From: a virus
Length of the DNA: 44,956 nt
Direction: 5' to 3' (one strand)
IMG/VR virus record: IMGVR_UViG_3300047562_001971
Coordinates: 1-44,956 of that record
Both the position numbers and the translations under genes were made by a program. Below the pieces are notes generated by a model. The model saw only the letters and a program-made list of their open reading frames with translations. It made no database searches and was not told the DNA's origin. Positions within the stretch are counted from its first letter, which is position 1; each line of letters opens with the position of its first letter. Positions 22,348 to 31,603 of the stretch are shown one piece after another.

Positions 22348-22552
22348 ACTCGCCCTGTTCTCCACCTTCACGCAAGCTAAACTCGAATGATAAAGTTTCA
22401 TCATTATATGTTACAGACAATTCTTTATCTTCATTATTAGCAGACATAAAAAGCTCTGTAGGTATTTCTACACTACCTAATTTAGCCAATATGGCTACTA
22501 AAATTCTAGAAGCATTCATTGCTTGAAATACTTCTTCTGGATTTTCCGTCAT
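22328..22552 (-). CDS. Acidic hypothetical protein (74 aa)
   Basis: The acidic protein begins MTENPEEVFQAMNASRILVA and has a beta-rich second half (ELSVTYNDETLSFEFSL). It overlaps dnaE by 4 nt and the MazG-like gene. I recognise no motif. Confidence 0.6.
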   Translation of the reverse strand: MTENPEEVFQAMNASRILVAILAKLGSVEIPTELFMSANNEDKELSVTYNDETLSFEFSLREGGEQGEYELVND

Positions 22553-25500
22553 TTTATTTCCTTTATCATTAAAGTGCCATCCTCTAATTTCTTTAGAATT
22601 GGCTTACATATCATTCCTTCACGCATTTTAGCCAGTGCTATTGGATACATGCTAGAGAATGCAATTGCTCTCGTTAGATTTTTATCTTTATCAGACATAA
22701 CTACGTGAGCCATAGTCTTACCCTTACTTGTTCTATAAGGACTGAAGCTTACCACAAACTGCTGGTTATCGTCAATATCATATCCGCTAGAATATAAATA
22801 CTGTACAAACAGGTCTGGAGAATCTTCTTTAATATCGTCTATCTTTACATATCTTGCTATTCGATTATCTCCTACTAAAATAAAATACATCTTGCCAGCT
22901 TCTATTTGTGTTTGTTCATTATGAAATAACCCAACTGATCCGCTTTCATCAACTAACTCTATTCTTGCCCACCCTGAACCTCTTTTAATGTTCTTAACCA
23001 TTCCAAACATGGGGAAGGATCCTAGGTCATCAAACTCTGCTATAGGTTTAGCCTGCGCCTTTATCTTTGGGTTCATTCCAACATTAAACTGAGGTATGTT
23101 TAAATACTCATAATAATTCTGTTGCTCTTTGCCTGTCCTGGGATTATCATCAAAGGTGGCACCGCCTACTGCATTTAATGCAGCTATTGCCCTAGAATTA
23201 ATTCCACTTCCCTTTTTTGACGCCTTTGCAATAAAATCTGAGTAATCAGCATAAGGTCTTTTATCAATAATCTTATTAGCAATATTATCTGATATGAATT
23301 TAACTTCTGCCAATCCAAATCTAATTGAATTATCTTGTAGAGAAAAATAAACATCTGATTTATTAATGTGTGGAAGCTTTATGTCTAGGCCAAGTCTTTT
23401 AGCTTCAATCAAGTATTCCGTTCTGGCGTCTTTATCGTTTTCGTTTTTAAGGATCGAGAATAAAAATTCAATAGGATAATGATGCTTAAGCCAAGCGGTA
23501 TAATAAGAAAGCATAGAGTAAGCAACAGCATGAGACCTATTGAACGAATAACCTGCGTGGGCTTCAAAGGTTTTCCAGAGATGCTCTGCTTCGTCTCTGC
23601 TGATATGCTGCGTAGCGCCTTGAATAAACTTATCTTTGAATGGACTGAGTTCTTTTGCATCTTGTTTCTTTCCAATTACTTTTCGAACCTTGTCTGCTTC
23701 AGACCAGGTCATTCCACCTAAATAAACGCAAGCCTGCATCACTTGCTCTTGATAAATGATAACCCCATATGTGTTTTCAGTAAAAGGCTTCATTATTGGG
23801 TGGATATATTTTACTGCCTCTTGCCCGTGCTTTCTCTTAATATATGAAATACCAACAGTGTCCATAGCCCCTGGTCTTACTAGGGCGTTAGATGCAGCAA
23901 GATCTTCAAATGTTGAGACCTGCATTTTTATCAAGAGGTTAGTGTATGGTGTGGCTTCCGCTTGAAACACACCCATTGTATATCCGTCACTCAAATTCTT
24001 ATATATGTCTGCATCATCTAGTGGTATACTTGAAAGGTTGATTTCTTTGCCGTGTCTCTCTTTTATAGAGGACAGTGTGTCTGAAATAACCGAAAGGGTC
24101 TTAAGTCCGAGAGCGTCTAATTTAATTAGTCCTATATCGGCTACGGTATCCATATCATAAGCAACTACTGGAATTCTTCCAGACACCTTATCTTGTGCAT
24201 CTTCACGAGATTCAATTGGGGCATAGTTTCTTATCTCATCTTTAGCAACAACTACGCCAGCAGCGTGTACGCCAACGCTTCTAATTTTTCCACGTAGTCT
24301 TTCTGCTAGCCATGTGACCTCTGGATACTTCATTCTAAATTCTTGAGTGTTTGGAGATTCTAAATAGTCTTCAAACGTATCTATGGATTTTAGTGCACGG
24401 TTTACATCTGAAAGTGGAACCATGAATACTCGTGCAGCATCTCTGACTACTCCCTTATCCTTAAAATAAGTATATGTAGAAATGGAGGCAACATGTTTGA
24501 ATTTCTGCTTCAGATAGTTCTTGACCTCTTTGCGGCGTCGATCCTCAAAGTCAGTATCGATATCTGGGAAGTCATTTCTTTCTGGATTAATGAATCTAAA
24601 AAACAATAAATCATATTTAATTGGGTCAACGTCTGTAATTCCTAATGAGTAACAAACCAAAGAACCTGCTGCCGAACCACGGCCTGGACCTACCATAATA
24701 GAATTTGTCTTGGCCCAATTAATCATATCAGCAATAACTAAAAAATAAGAAGCAAACTTCTTATCTTTAATTATTTTTAACTCTTCTTCAACACGCTCAA
24801 TATAATTAATATCTTGGTCTAATCCTTTTGCCTTTAGCCCTTGATATGCTAATTCTTTTAGTTTATCATCTGCATTTCTTTTGGGCACAGGCAATAAATC
24901 TAGACCCTTATAAAAATCATATTCTTGAACCTTATCAGCAACTTCTAATGTATTTGAATATATATCTGTGCGCTCAATTCCTGCTTTACGAAAGTCTTCT
25001 GAAATTTCATCAAATGTTTGAATAAATAAATTATAATCCTGAAATGATATTCTTCTGTCTGGATACAAGTAATTAAATCTATCCAACATGTCTTTCATAT
25101 TACGAGACATTTCAAAGTCTGCATCTTTGTCCATCTTAGGGTTTGTAGATAATATTAGCATGGCTTCTTCTAATACCTTATCTTCACCTTTAGCAAAATG
25201 AGCATCTCCTGTTGCCACCGCCTTAATTTTTAATTCATCTGCTAATTCAAGTAGTACTCTGTTGATTTCTGGCGGGTTATGAGACTGAACTTCCACATAT
25301 AGATCCTCGCCAAAAGTTTTACTAAAATCTTTGAGTAAAAGTTTGGCATCCGATAAATCGCCACGTTCGATACATTTACTAACAAGCCCATTGAGGCATC
25401 CAGTAAGAACAATAACACCCTCAGCATAATCTTTTAATATCTCTCTATCAATACGTGGCTTGTGATAAAATCCTTCATTCCAAGCTATTTCTTGTAATGC

Positions 25501-25815
25501 ATTTATGTTCTGTAAACCTTTTTTATTTTTTGCGAGCAAAATTATATGATTGTATGCCTGAATAGATTTATCTGTTTTAGAAGACCTGTCAAACCTATCT
25601 GTTGGAGATATATAAGCTTCAACGCCAAGAATGGGCTTTATGCCTTGTTCTTTGCAAGCTATTTGAAATTCTCTATGTGATGCTAGCGTTCCATGGTCTG
25701 TTATGGCTATGGAGCTTTGACCAGCATCCTTTGCTGCCTTTACGAGATCGGCAGGAGAGTTAAGCCCATCCATTAATGAATAATAAGAATGTACATGCAA
25801 ATGTGCAAATGACAC
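22549..25815 (-). CDS. dnaE: DNA polymerase III alpha subunit (DnaE)
   Basis: The 1088-residue C-family replicase opens with the PHP domain (HLHVHSYYSLMDG, AITDHGTLAS). The polymerase centre holds PDIDTDFEDRRR with the catalytic Asp residues, GPGRGSAAGSLVCY and GVHAAGVVV. YSFNRSHAVAYSMLSYYTAW is the fingers region, and an OB-like C-terminus follows. It is slightly shorter than host DnaE1 (about 1160-1180). It works with the DnaB-type helicase and primase encoded upstream. Confidence 0.95.
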   Translation of the reverse strand: MSFAHLHVHSYYSLMDGLNSPADLVKAAKDAGQSSIAITDHGTLASHREFQIACKEQGIKPILGVEAYISPTDRFDRSSKTDKSIQAYNHIILLAKNKKGLQNINALQEIAWNEGFYHKPRIDREILKDYAEGVIVLTGCLNGLVSKCIERGDLSDAKLLLKDFSKTFGEDLYVEVQSHNPPEINRVLLELADELKIKAVATGDAHFAKGEDKVLEEAMLILSTNPKMDKDADFEMSRNMKDMLDRFNYLYPDRRISFQDYNLFIQTFDEISEDFRKAGIERTDIYSNTLEVADKVQEYDFYKGLDLLPVPKRNADDKLKELAYQGLKAKGLDQDINYIERVEEELKIIKDKKFASYFLVIADMINWAKTNSIMVGPGRGSAAGSLVCYSLGITDVDPIKYDLLFFRFINPERNDFPDIDTDFEDRRRKEVKNYLKQKFKHVASISTYTYFKDKGVVRDAARVFMVPLSDVNRALKSIDTFEDYLESPNTQEFRMKYPEVTWLAERLRGKIRSVGVHAAGVVVAKDEIRNYAPIESREDAQDKVSGRIPVVAYDMDTVADIGLIKLDALGLKTLSVISDTLSSIKERHGKEINLSSIPLDDADIYKNLSDGYTMGVFQAEATPYTNLLIKMQVSTFEDLAASNALVRPGAMDTVGISYIKRKHGQEAVKYIHPIMKPFTENTYGVIIYQEQVMQACVYLGGMTWSEADKVRKVIGKKQDAKELSPFKDKFIQGATQHISRDEAEHLWKTFEAHAGYSFNRSHAVAYSMLSYYTAWLKHHYPIEFLFSILKNENDKDARTEYLIEAKRLGLDIKLPHINKSDVYFSLQDNSIRFGLAEVKFISDNIANKIIDKRPYADYSDFIAKASKKGSGINSRAIAALNAVGGATFDDNPRTGKEQQNYYEYLNIPQFNVGMNPKIKAQAKPIAEFDDLGSFPMFGMVKNIKRGSGWARIELVDESGSVGLFHNEQTQIEAGKMYFILVGDNRIARYVKIDDIKEDSPDLFVQYLYSSGYDIDDNQQFVVSFSPYRTSKGKTMAHVVMSDKDKNLTRAIAFSSMYPIALAKMREGMICKPILKKLEDGTLMIKEIK

Positions 25816-25835
25816 TAACTCTCCGCCTTTCTAAA

Positions 25836-26498
25836 TTACCAGCTTACATCTTGTGATGTAGACTCTGCCTCTTCGGGGTCAGCCTTTCCTGAAAAAAAGA
25901 CTTCTTGATCTTTATAGGGTAACTGACGTACAGCAGATTCTTCTAGCTTATATAATTCCAGTCCAGAAACATCAAATGCCGAATCGTCTTTAGCTAATGG
26001 AATAATGGTATAACTAGTATCTGTCTTTTTCCCAGTTCTTTTCATTCTCCACATTAAGTTACTAATTGAACCCATTTCGTTAGCGTACTCAATTAAAGTA
26101 GGGGTAATTGTTTTACCACTCATACCCTGAGACAATATTGCTACATATGGATCATTTTTGCCATCGTCTACTAAAACGTTAATATAAAGTCTTTGACGTG
26201 CTTTCCATCCAGCCGTATAATCTTTTCTATGCTGTTCACAACCCCAGCATCTATCTTCATCTTCAAAAGAGCAGACCAGTTTCTTTCTATAGTCTTTTGG
26301 ATTTGTATGCTCTACTGCAAAAATACCTACATCTAATTTATCGTTGTATGTTGGAGAATTAGCATCAAGCTCTTGTAAAAATCTTATCTTAACGCTTTCA
26401 CCATCTTCTAATTTAACCCAACGTGCCTTGCTTCCTTCACCAGAATTTACCTGTGGCTTATCTAATTTTAGGTTTGCCAAACCTTTTGCTATACCCAT
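25836..26498 (-). CDS. gp32-like single-stranded DNA-binding protein
   Basis: The 220-residue protein has a zinc-like motif (KLVCSFEDEDRCWGCEQHRKD) in an OB-type middle and an acidic tail (DPEEAESTSQDVSW). The pattern RFLQELDANSP with the Cys/His motif and an acidic C-terminus is the T4 gp32-type layout. It would coat ssDNA at the phage fork. An AAGGAGAT site precedes the start. Confidence 0.7.
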   Translation of the reverse strand: MGIAKGLANLKLDKPQVNSGEGSKARWVKLEDGESVKIRFLQELDANSPTYNDKLDVGIFAVEHTNPKDYRKKLVCSFEDEDRCWGCEQHRKDYTAGWKARQRLYINVLVDDGKNDPYVAILSQGMSGKTITPTLIEYANEMGSISNLMWRMKRTGKKTDTSYTIIPLAKDDSAFDVSGLELYKLEESAVRQLPYKDQEVFFSGKADPEEAESTSQDVSW

Positions 26499-26546
26499 TT
26501 TGTATCTCCTTAATATATTTGATGGTATATATCCATCTGTATTTCC

Positions 26547-26552
26547 ATTATA
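26547..26552 (-). promoter_or_regulatory. -10 box upstream of the gp32-like gene
   Basis: TATAAT on the minus strand, about 48 nt before the ATG at 26498 and overlapping the primase 3' end region. No good -35 at N17. The UTR holds an inverted TGGATATATACCA-like stretch near 26523-26534. Confidence 0.4.
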
Positions 26553-27551
26553 TCATGGGTTCCAAGATCGATATTCGAAATCGGAAATTGCGTTATTTAT
26601 GCATGCCTTAATGTCTTCATCAGACATATCGCCTGCGTCTTTTGCGCCATTAGGATATATCTTACCATATGAGTGCGAAGCCCACAAGATGTTTTTATTT
26701 TTTAATTTAGAAGCAATTGATATTCCTAATTCTCTGCCAGCCTCATCAGCATCTGTCATTAATGTTATTGTATTGAAGTATCTGTTGATTGATTTAATGT
26801 TGTCATGAGAAATGTGGCCACCTAACGTGGCAATAACATTAGGGAATCCAGCCTGATGCACACGGATTGCATCAAAGCTAGACTCCACTATTATCACGTG
26901 GTCGCCAAATTTTTTGGCCCTGTGAATATTAAACATAGTTTTACTACGTGGCAAATTATTACTATTCTTAAACTTCTTTTCTGATATGGATCTACCAACT
27001 AATCCTACTGGAGTTCCATCTGGACTATGTACTGGAACAGTTACCATTCCTAAATTAGACGAATATCCTAATTTAAAATAATGCATAGAGTCTAAGTTAA
27101 TTCCTCTATGTTGAAAATATTCTTGTGCGTGTTTATTCCTACCGAGATTATTGTACAAATCATCAAGTGTTTGCTGTGAAAACTCTACAAACTCTGGCTT
27201 ATCCTCAAACATTGATTTTAATTCTTCATCAAAATTTTCTATAGACTCAGATCTTTTAGACTCAATATATCTTAAAGCTTGATATTCATTTTTACCAAGG
27301 GCTTCTTTTACTAATTCCATAACGGTTCCAGTTTTCCCACATGATGGATTAAAACAAATATATGCCCCTTTAGTTCTACTTATACTAAAACTAGGGGTAT
27401 GTCTATTAGAGTGAAATGGGCAATAAGACAAATAATCATTTGCTGTTTCGCCAGCAATGTCTATTCCAAGACTTTTAATTATAGATTTTATGTGAGCTGG
27501 CGTATATTCCGTTTGACTGGTTTGTTTTGGGTTATACCCTCTAATTGCCAT
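26553..27551 (-). CDS. DNA primase (zinc-binding and TOPRIM domains)
   Basis: From the preferred ATG at 27551 (332 residues) an N-terminal zinc domain holds Cys44, His47, Cys66 and Cys71 (SYCPFHSNRHTPSFS, AYICFNPSCGKTG). A TOPRIM centre then has HVIIVESSFDAIRVHQAG and TLMTDADEAGRE. GMVTVPVHSPDGTPVGLVGRS precedes TOPRIM. It synthesises RNA primers with the DnaB-type helicase. The longer frame from 27602 overlaps the preceding gene more deeply, so the shorter start is preferred. Confidence 0.9.
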   Translation of the reverse strand: MAIRGYNPKQTSQTEYTPAHIKSIIKSLGIDIAGETANDYLSYCPFHSNRHTPSFSISRTKGAYICFNPSCGKTGTVMELVKEALGKNEYQALRYIESKRSESIENFDEELKSMFEDKPEFVEFSQQTLDDLYNNLGRNKHAQEYFQHRGINLDSMHYFKLGYSSNLGMVTVPVHSPDGTPVGLVGRSISEKKFKNSNNLPRSKTMFNIHRAKKFGDHVIIVESSFDAIRVHQAGFPNVIATLGGHISHDNIKSINRYFNTITLMTDADEAGRELGISIASKLKNKNILWASHSYGKIYPNGAKDAGDMSDEDIKACINNAISDFEYRSWNP

Positions 27552-27778
27552 GCTTTCTTCTTTCCCACATAAATTCCATGGATAGTCATTAAGAACTTCC
27601 ATGTCTCGCCCGTGAATTCTACCGAAAAAGCTGGGTCTATGTCAAGCACCCTTACGTAGCCAGAGTCACGCATCTGACTAGTTAATAGATTTTCATATTG
27701 ATTTCTAATTCTGATAATATCAGAATCATCAATAAACTCTACCTCAATTTGAAATCTTTTTATCTTTTTGTGTGTCAT
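27488..27778 (-). CDS. Hypothetical protein (96 aa) between helicase and primase
   Basis: The protein starts MTHKKIKRFQIEVEFIDDSD and has beta-strand/helix alternation. It overlaps the helicase gene by 35 nt and primase by 64 nt. Such overlap is heavy but consistent with the tightly packed layout. I recognise no domain. Confidence 0.6.
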   Translation of the reverse strand: MTHKKIKRFQIEVEFIDDSDIIRIRNQYENLLTSQMRDSGYVRVLDIDPAFSVEFTGETWKFLMTIHGIYVGKKKAWQLEGITQNKPVKRNIRQLT

Positions 27779-29009
27779 TATTTAATTCTGGTAAATTTTC
27801 GTAGATAGGTTTAATAATTCCACGATTTATATCCCAATCAAGGAAGAATCTAAAATCTTGTCCATGACGATTTTTTCTAGACACCACCTCAATCATATCT
27901 GTATTGGCATGCTTATGAATAGCTATAGCCATATCAGCATCATACTCAATAGCTTTAGACCATGCTACCTGACTCATCATAGGCGGCTCATCTTGATCTG
28001 AAATATCATCTGCAGTGGCAGCAGTAATATCTATAATTGGAATATTATTTGTAACTGCTAACAACTTAAAATCTCTTGATATATTTCTATTTCTTTCAAC
28101 TTCTGAATTGCTACGTTTATTATCATTAAATAATTGATGATAATCTAATATTACTAAGTCTGGCTTGTGCTGGTCAATCTTGCCTTGAATGGTTGAAGGC
28201 GTGACCTCCGCTGTGCCCTCATTAGAAACGAGAACAAAGCTGTTCTTGCCTTCTGTGGTTTTTGTTGCCCACGATCTGAAGTCATCTAAATTAATATCTC
28301 CTTTTGATAAATCGCTAGCACGGAACAGGCCTGAACCGAGCATTGTATAAATTCTGTCTCGCATATTTTCTGGAGCCATTTCCAACGATACTATCATTGG
28401 CTTAAAGCCCTGTTCCCAGGCCTTACAGGCTAAGTATGAGGTAAACCATGTCTTTCCTCTTCCTGGCCATCCTATGGCCACTATAAGGTGTCCTGGGGCC
28501 ATTCCTGTGGGGTATGCCTTGTCTATTGCCTCAAATCCTGTAAGGATACCTGGGCTTCCTCCCATGACCGTAGACCTATCTTTTACAGACTGATAATGTC
28601 TTTCTGCAGATTCAATGTCAGTAATATCAACATCTCTCACATTATTTGTATATCTACTAAGAGTAGCTAATTGACTCTGCATCACCCCAAGAACTCTAGA
28701 GGCGGCGTCTTCTTTTAATGAAGATCCTGCCTGCAACATAATTGTTTTTAGCCTAGCAGAAACAAATTCATTTTTAAGTTTATCTAAATAATAACCTGTC
28801 TCAGCCTTAGTCTGTACTGGTTCAAAGTCTTTAAATTTATCTTGCAGCACTCCAGCTTCTGGAACAGCTCTAAATTTATAATAGTAGCTTTTTAACCCAT
28901 CCCAAATATCTTTATGGGAGGTAAATAAATCATCTGCATTATCGGCAAGAAGGGTGCTTATGTCTTTATTTTTACATACGGCAGAAATTAATTCAGCTTC
29001 GGTATTCAC
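27744..29009 (-). CDS. dnaB: DnaB-type replicative helicase
   Basis: The 421-residue protein has a small N-terminal domain (SAVCKNKDISTLL, residues 1-110) and a RecA-like ATPase with Walker A GWPGRGKT (180-187), MIVSLEMAPENMRDRIYTML, Walker B LVILDYHQLF, and a C-terminal RKNRHGQDFRFFLDWDINR with an arginine finger. It unwinds DNA ahead of the phage replicase. N-terminal domain is shorter than in host DnaB. Confidence 0.92.
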   Translation of the reverse strand: MNTEAELISAVCKNKDISTLLADNADDLFTSHKDIWDGLKSYYYKFRAVPEAGVLQDKFKDFEPVQTKAETGYYLDKLKNEFVSARLKTIMLQAGSSLKEDAASRVLGVMQSQLATLSRYTNNVRDVDITDIESAERHYQSVKDRSTVMGGSPGILTGFEAIDKAYPTGMAPGHLIVAIGWPGRGKTWFTSYLACKAWEQGFKPMIVSLEMAPENMRDRIYTMLGSGLFRASDLSKGDINLDDFRSWATKTTEGKNSFVLVSNEGTAEVTPSTIQGKIDQHKPDLVILDYHQLFNDNKRSNSEVERNRNISRDFKLLAVTNNIPIIDITAATADDISDQDEPPMMSQVAWSKAIEYDADMAIAIHKHANTDMIEVVSRKNRHGQDFRFFLDWDINRGIIKPIYENLPELNNDTQKDKKISN

Positions 29010-29320
29010 TCTTCTTCAACCAGTTTCTTTGTTTGTTCAAGCAGACGTGCCCTACTAGCTACGTCTTTATTTACTTGTATCATCATATCTTCAAGCCTAT
29101 CAAAATTATTATAAAAGAAGTTTAATGGATGGCCAGGTTTTCCTGTACGGAAATAATAATTTAAAACATCCTTGGCCTGGTCAAACCCTATGCTATCAAG
29201 CACATCTTGCATAGCCCACTTTTCTCTATATTTATTTATTCTAGGTTTATTTCCATACTTCTGCTCATAAAGTGCCATGTAAATAGTAATCAATATATAC
29301 GGCTCTTTATTTGTTGCCAT
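29006..29320 (-). CDS. Hypothetical replication-module protein (104 aa)
   Basis: A helical protein with aromatic-rich segments EPYILITIYMALYEQKYGNK and PLNFFYNNFDRLEDMMIQ. Its place directly before the helicase would suit a helicase loader, but no AAA motif is present. It overlaps the helicase by 4 nt. Confidence 0.6.
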   Translation of the reverse strand: MATNKEPYILITIYMALYEQKYGNKPRINKYREKWAMQDVLDSIGFDQAKDVLNYYFRTGKPGHPLNFFYNNFDRLEDMMIQVNKDVASRARLLEQTKKLVEEE

Positions 29321-29573
29321 TTAATTCTTCTTCAACTTCTTGAGTTTTAGATATCAATTTAGATTCAACAAACTTATATACTCTGTCAGTTGCAGCATCT
29401 ACAGACTCTCCGTCACGAACATAATCATCCACGCCAATTCCAATTTTAATACTTTCAAAGTTTCCAAGGTTTCTGGTAAATGATAAATCTACTCTGACTT
29501 GAGTGGGTGGTCTCCAGTTAAAATATGGGAGATCTAGTTCACCTTGCTTATCTGGCAATTGTTCAAATCCCAT
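29307..29573 (-). CDS. Hypothetical protein (88 aa)
   Basis: The sequence FNWRPPTQVRVDLSFTRNLG and then DAATDRVYKFVESKLIS suggests beta-alpha structure. Overlaps the next gene by 14 nt and the small C2H2 gene by one base. Function unknown. Confidence 0.6.
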   Translation of the reverse strand: MGFEQLPDKQGELDLPYFNWRPPTQVRVDLSFTRNLGNFESIKIGIGVDDYVRDGESVDAATDRVYKFVESKLISKTQEVEEELNGNK

Positions 29574-29680
29574 TAGTGTTCCGCCTTTCTGTGTCTACTC
29601 AATGTGTCGTGGCCAAAAATGCCCCAACGCAATTCTATTTCCTTCTTACATATCTCACAAACTACAACCCTGCTAGACAT
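29573..29680 (-). CDS. Mini C2H2 zinc-finger protein (35 aa)
   Basis: The 35-codon frame contains CEICKKEIELRW and, 9 residues later, HDTLSRHRKAEH, a Cys2-His2 finger with nothing else. It is linked by TAATG overlaps on both sides, which supports translation. Single-finger proteins of this size are seen in actinophages, often with unknown targets. Confidence 0.65.
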   Translation of the reverse strand: MSSRVVVCEICKKEIELRWGIFGHDTLSRHRKAEH

Positions 29681-30162
29681 TAATCCGCCTTCCATACTGG
29701 CACAAAGTTGCCCTCTGTGGTCTTAGTATACAATATAGTGTTGTGTTTGAGAAGTGCTCTTAGTTCTGTTTTTGAGGGCATGTTTTTAGAATAACCTGAT
29801 TCTAAAATAAACTGATGTATGTCCATTATGTCTGATTCACTATACATAAATTTATACCAACTACTTTCTGTATTTCCTATAGGATATACTTTTTGTGGAT
29901 ATTTTATTTTACCCTCCAAAATATAATCCTCTATTGTGATCTTATGCTTATTTAATAGTTGAGCTACTTGTTTAGTAGAATATGCATTTTCCATATTTTT
30001 AACTACTTGAGAATAAGAATAAAGAACTCTTTTTTTATCTGGATAGCACCAAGCAACTATCTCGTCTTTTGCTCTAGAATAACTTAATACTTTATGTATT
30101 TTATTATTTAAGAAGAAATAGCTAAATCTTTTAGCTTGTCTTTTTCTGTTTGCTCTAGCCAT
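29680..30162 (-). CDS. MerR/HTH-like DNA-binding protein (160 aa)
   Basis: I start at MARANRKRQAKRF (30162), since the longer frame overlaps the upstream gene more. YSTKQVAQLLNKHKITIEDYI (about 79-99) is a MerR-type winged helix. WYKFMYSESDIMDIHQFILES and SKTELRALLKH are further helices. The N-terminus is basic. Likely a phage regulator or DNA-structure protein. Confidence 0.65.
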   Translation of the reverse strand: MARANRKRQAKRFSYFFLNNKIHKVLSYSRAKDEIVAWCYPDKKRVLYSYSQVVKNMENAYSTKQVAQLLNKHKITIEDYILEGKIKYPQKVYPIGNTESSWYKFMYSESDIMDIHQFILESGYSKNMPSKTELRALLKHNTILYTKTTEGNFVPVWKAD

Positions 30163-30296
30163 CGTCCTAGTGGGCTTGTATCCTTGTTTATCATCCATCG
30201 TTTTCCACACATTATGCAAAACATTTCTACGTGTAGTTTTTGAGAGAATACTCTGTCTACAAAAACTCTACCCTTACACTTTCCGCATTTCATCAT
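30108..30296 (-). CDS. Zinc-ribbon protein (62 aa)
   Basis: MMKCGKCKGRVFVDRVF and EMFCIMCGKRWM form two CxxC pairs about 23 residues apart, typical of a zinc ribbon. The second half is helical and basic. It overlaps the metallophosphoesterase gene by 4 nt and the HTH gene by 55 nt. Confidence 0.66.
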   Translation of the reverse strand: MMKCGKCKGRVFVDRVFSQKLHVEMFCIMCGKRWMINKDTSPLGRWLEQTEKDKLKDLAISS

Positions 30297-31099
30297 AATT
30301 TAATCACTCTGCCATCTATCACGCAAGAATAGTCTGGAGAAACTTGGACTAATTGAACATGTGGATATTTTCCATTTTCTATATGAGCAACAGCAAATCC
30401 CTTTTGCCAATCGTGGTGCTGCATATACTTCATTCCTGAACTTCTTGGATCGCACATATGTCCGATTTCATAACCACGAATTGTTTCTCCCTTGCCCTTA
30501 TTTCTTAATTCATAAGTCTGAAAGTGTGAAGCTAGCCTATGCGAATGGCCACGAATTAAAGATACTTGCATTTGATTCATATCTGCTCTAACTGCTCCAG
30601 CATCGGCAACAGACAATCCATGATGAACGTGGATATCTCCATATCTTTTTTTAGGCAAGTCGTCGTAATAAATATAACCGTAGCCCAGGGAATCCAAGTT
30701 CCATAAAGATTCTGGCGTGGCAATATTAAGAAACTCTGGAAGCTTTGCATCCATATACCTAAAAATACGAATGTCATGATTTCCTAGTGCTGTAAATAAT
30801 TCTGCATCCTTTCCAGCAACTTCCCTATTTCTTATATAAAATTCTCTTGCACCTTTAGCCTCATGCTCCATCAACGGGAATATAGATGCTCCATTTTGAT
30901 CTTTATACATCTTTAAAAATTCCGCAGAACGACCTTCTGTATATTTACTATAACATGCCTGATCATCTGTATCCCCAAGAATGTCTACCACATCAGGCTT
31001 AAACCATTCCATTACCTTAAACCATAATTCAATCATTTTGTTATCTTGATAAGGAAATTGTTGATCGGATGAAAGCATCCATTTTAAATCGTTTGTCAT
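30293..31099 (-). CDS. Calcineurin-like metallophosphoesterase
   Basis: The 268-residue protein shows the metallophosphoesterase motifs: SSDQQFP (Asp12), ILGDTDD (Asp43), LGNHDIR (Asn107-Asp109), HVHHG (157-161) and RGHSHR (His185, His187). The first motif is DxQ instead of the usual DxH, so one metal ligand is changed. Such enzymes in phages are near replication and may act as nucleases or phosphatases. It is the first gene after a strong promoter. Confidence 0.85.
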   Translation of the reverse strand: MTNDLKWMLSSDQQFPYQDNKMIELWFKVMEWFKPDVVDILGDTDDQACYSKYTEGRSAEFLKMYKDQNGASIFPLMEHEAKGAREFYIRNREVAGKDAELFTALGNHDIRIFRYMDAKLPEFLNIATPESLWNLDSLGYGYIYYDDLPKKRYGDIHVHHGLSVADAGAVRADMNQMQVSLIRGHSHRLASHFQTYELRNKGKGETIRGYEIGHMCDPRSSGMKYMQHHDWQKGFAVAHIENGKYPHVQLVQVSPDYSCVIDGRVIKL

Positions 31100-31117
31100 T
31101 TATACCCTTAAGTAAAA

Positions 31118-31140
31118 AGCTTAGAAACAGATTTCAAGCT
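31118..31140 (-). promoter_or_regulatory. Hairpin plus U-run at the predicted 5' end of the replication transcript
   Basis: In RNA, AGCUUGAAA and UUUCUAAGCU pair (9 bp, one bulge, UCUG loop), followed by UUUUU. This is the form of a rho-independent terminator, and could end tail-gene transcription. It starts at the predicted +1 of the promoter at 31147-31174, seven nt after the -10, and so would also be a 5'-end hairpin for the replication mRNA. Confidence 0.65.
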
Positions 31141-31146
31141 AGGGTA

Positions 31147-31174
31147 ATTGTAGCATTAAGACGTAGCCTGTCAA
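31147..31174 (-). promoter_or_regulatory. Consensus promoter of the replication operon
   Basis: TTGACA (31169-31174), N16 and TACAAT (31147-31152) lie in the only sizeable gap in the right half of the window. Predicted TSS is near 31140, about 40 nt before the metallophosphoesterase ATG, with AAGGG as ribosome site. Confidence 0.8.
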
Positions 31175-31177
31175 GGG

Positions 31178-31603
31178 CTAGGAAAGTTCTATTTTCCTTT
31201 TTCCAACTGATATGTAATCAACAACTAATTTTTCCATAGTTTTTTTATCTGAATTAGTTTGACTTACATTAATTGTTGGAGACAGTCGTGGACCACTAAT
31301 TGAAACATTTACTTTATAAAATTCTGGTTTCACATATCTTGGAGTAGCAGTAGTATAAACTAGGTCTCCTTCTATAAATCCTAAATCTATGGGCTCAGAA
31401 ACTTTTACTCCATTTTTTAAATTAGAAAATTCTATAGAGTCTGCACGTGTAATAAATTGATAAGTTTCTGTAGTTCCATCAGAAGTTCTATTGGCCAGGT
31501 CTAGCGCATTAGATGCTGTAGCCTTTATTTCAGTTATTTGATCCTGTAAATTTTGTAGCTTAATAGGATCAACTGGTTCACCATCTCTAAAAACTTCAGC
31601 CAT
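31178..31603 (-). CDS. Small tail-associated protein (141 aa)
   Basis: From ATG 31603 (MAEVFRDGEPVDPIKLQNLQ), which overlaps the upstream stop by 8 nt. The N-terminal region is helical (TEIKATASNALDLANR) and a beta-rich C-terminal region follows (FYKVNVSISGPRLSPTINVSQ). It ends the tail gene run and may be a chaperone-like or decorative virion protein. No family recognised. Confidence 0.6.
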   Translation of the reverse strand: MAEVFRDGEPVDPIKLQNLQDQITEIKATASNALDLANRTSDGTTETYQFITRADSIEFSNLKNGVKVSEPIDLGFIEGDLVYTTATPRYVKPEFYKVNVSISGPRLSPTINVSQTNSDKKTMEKLVVDYISVGKRKIELS

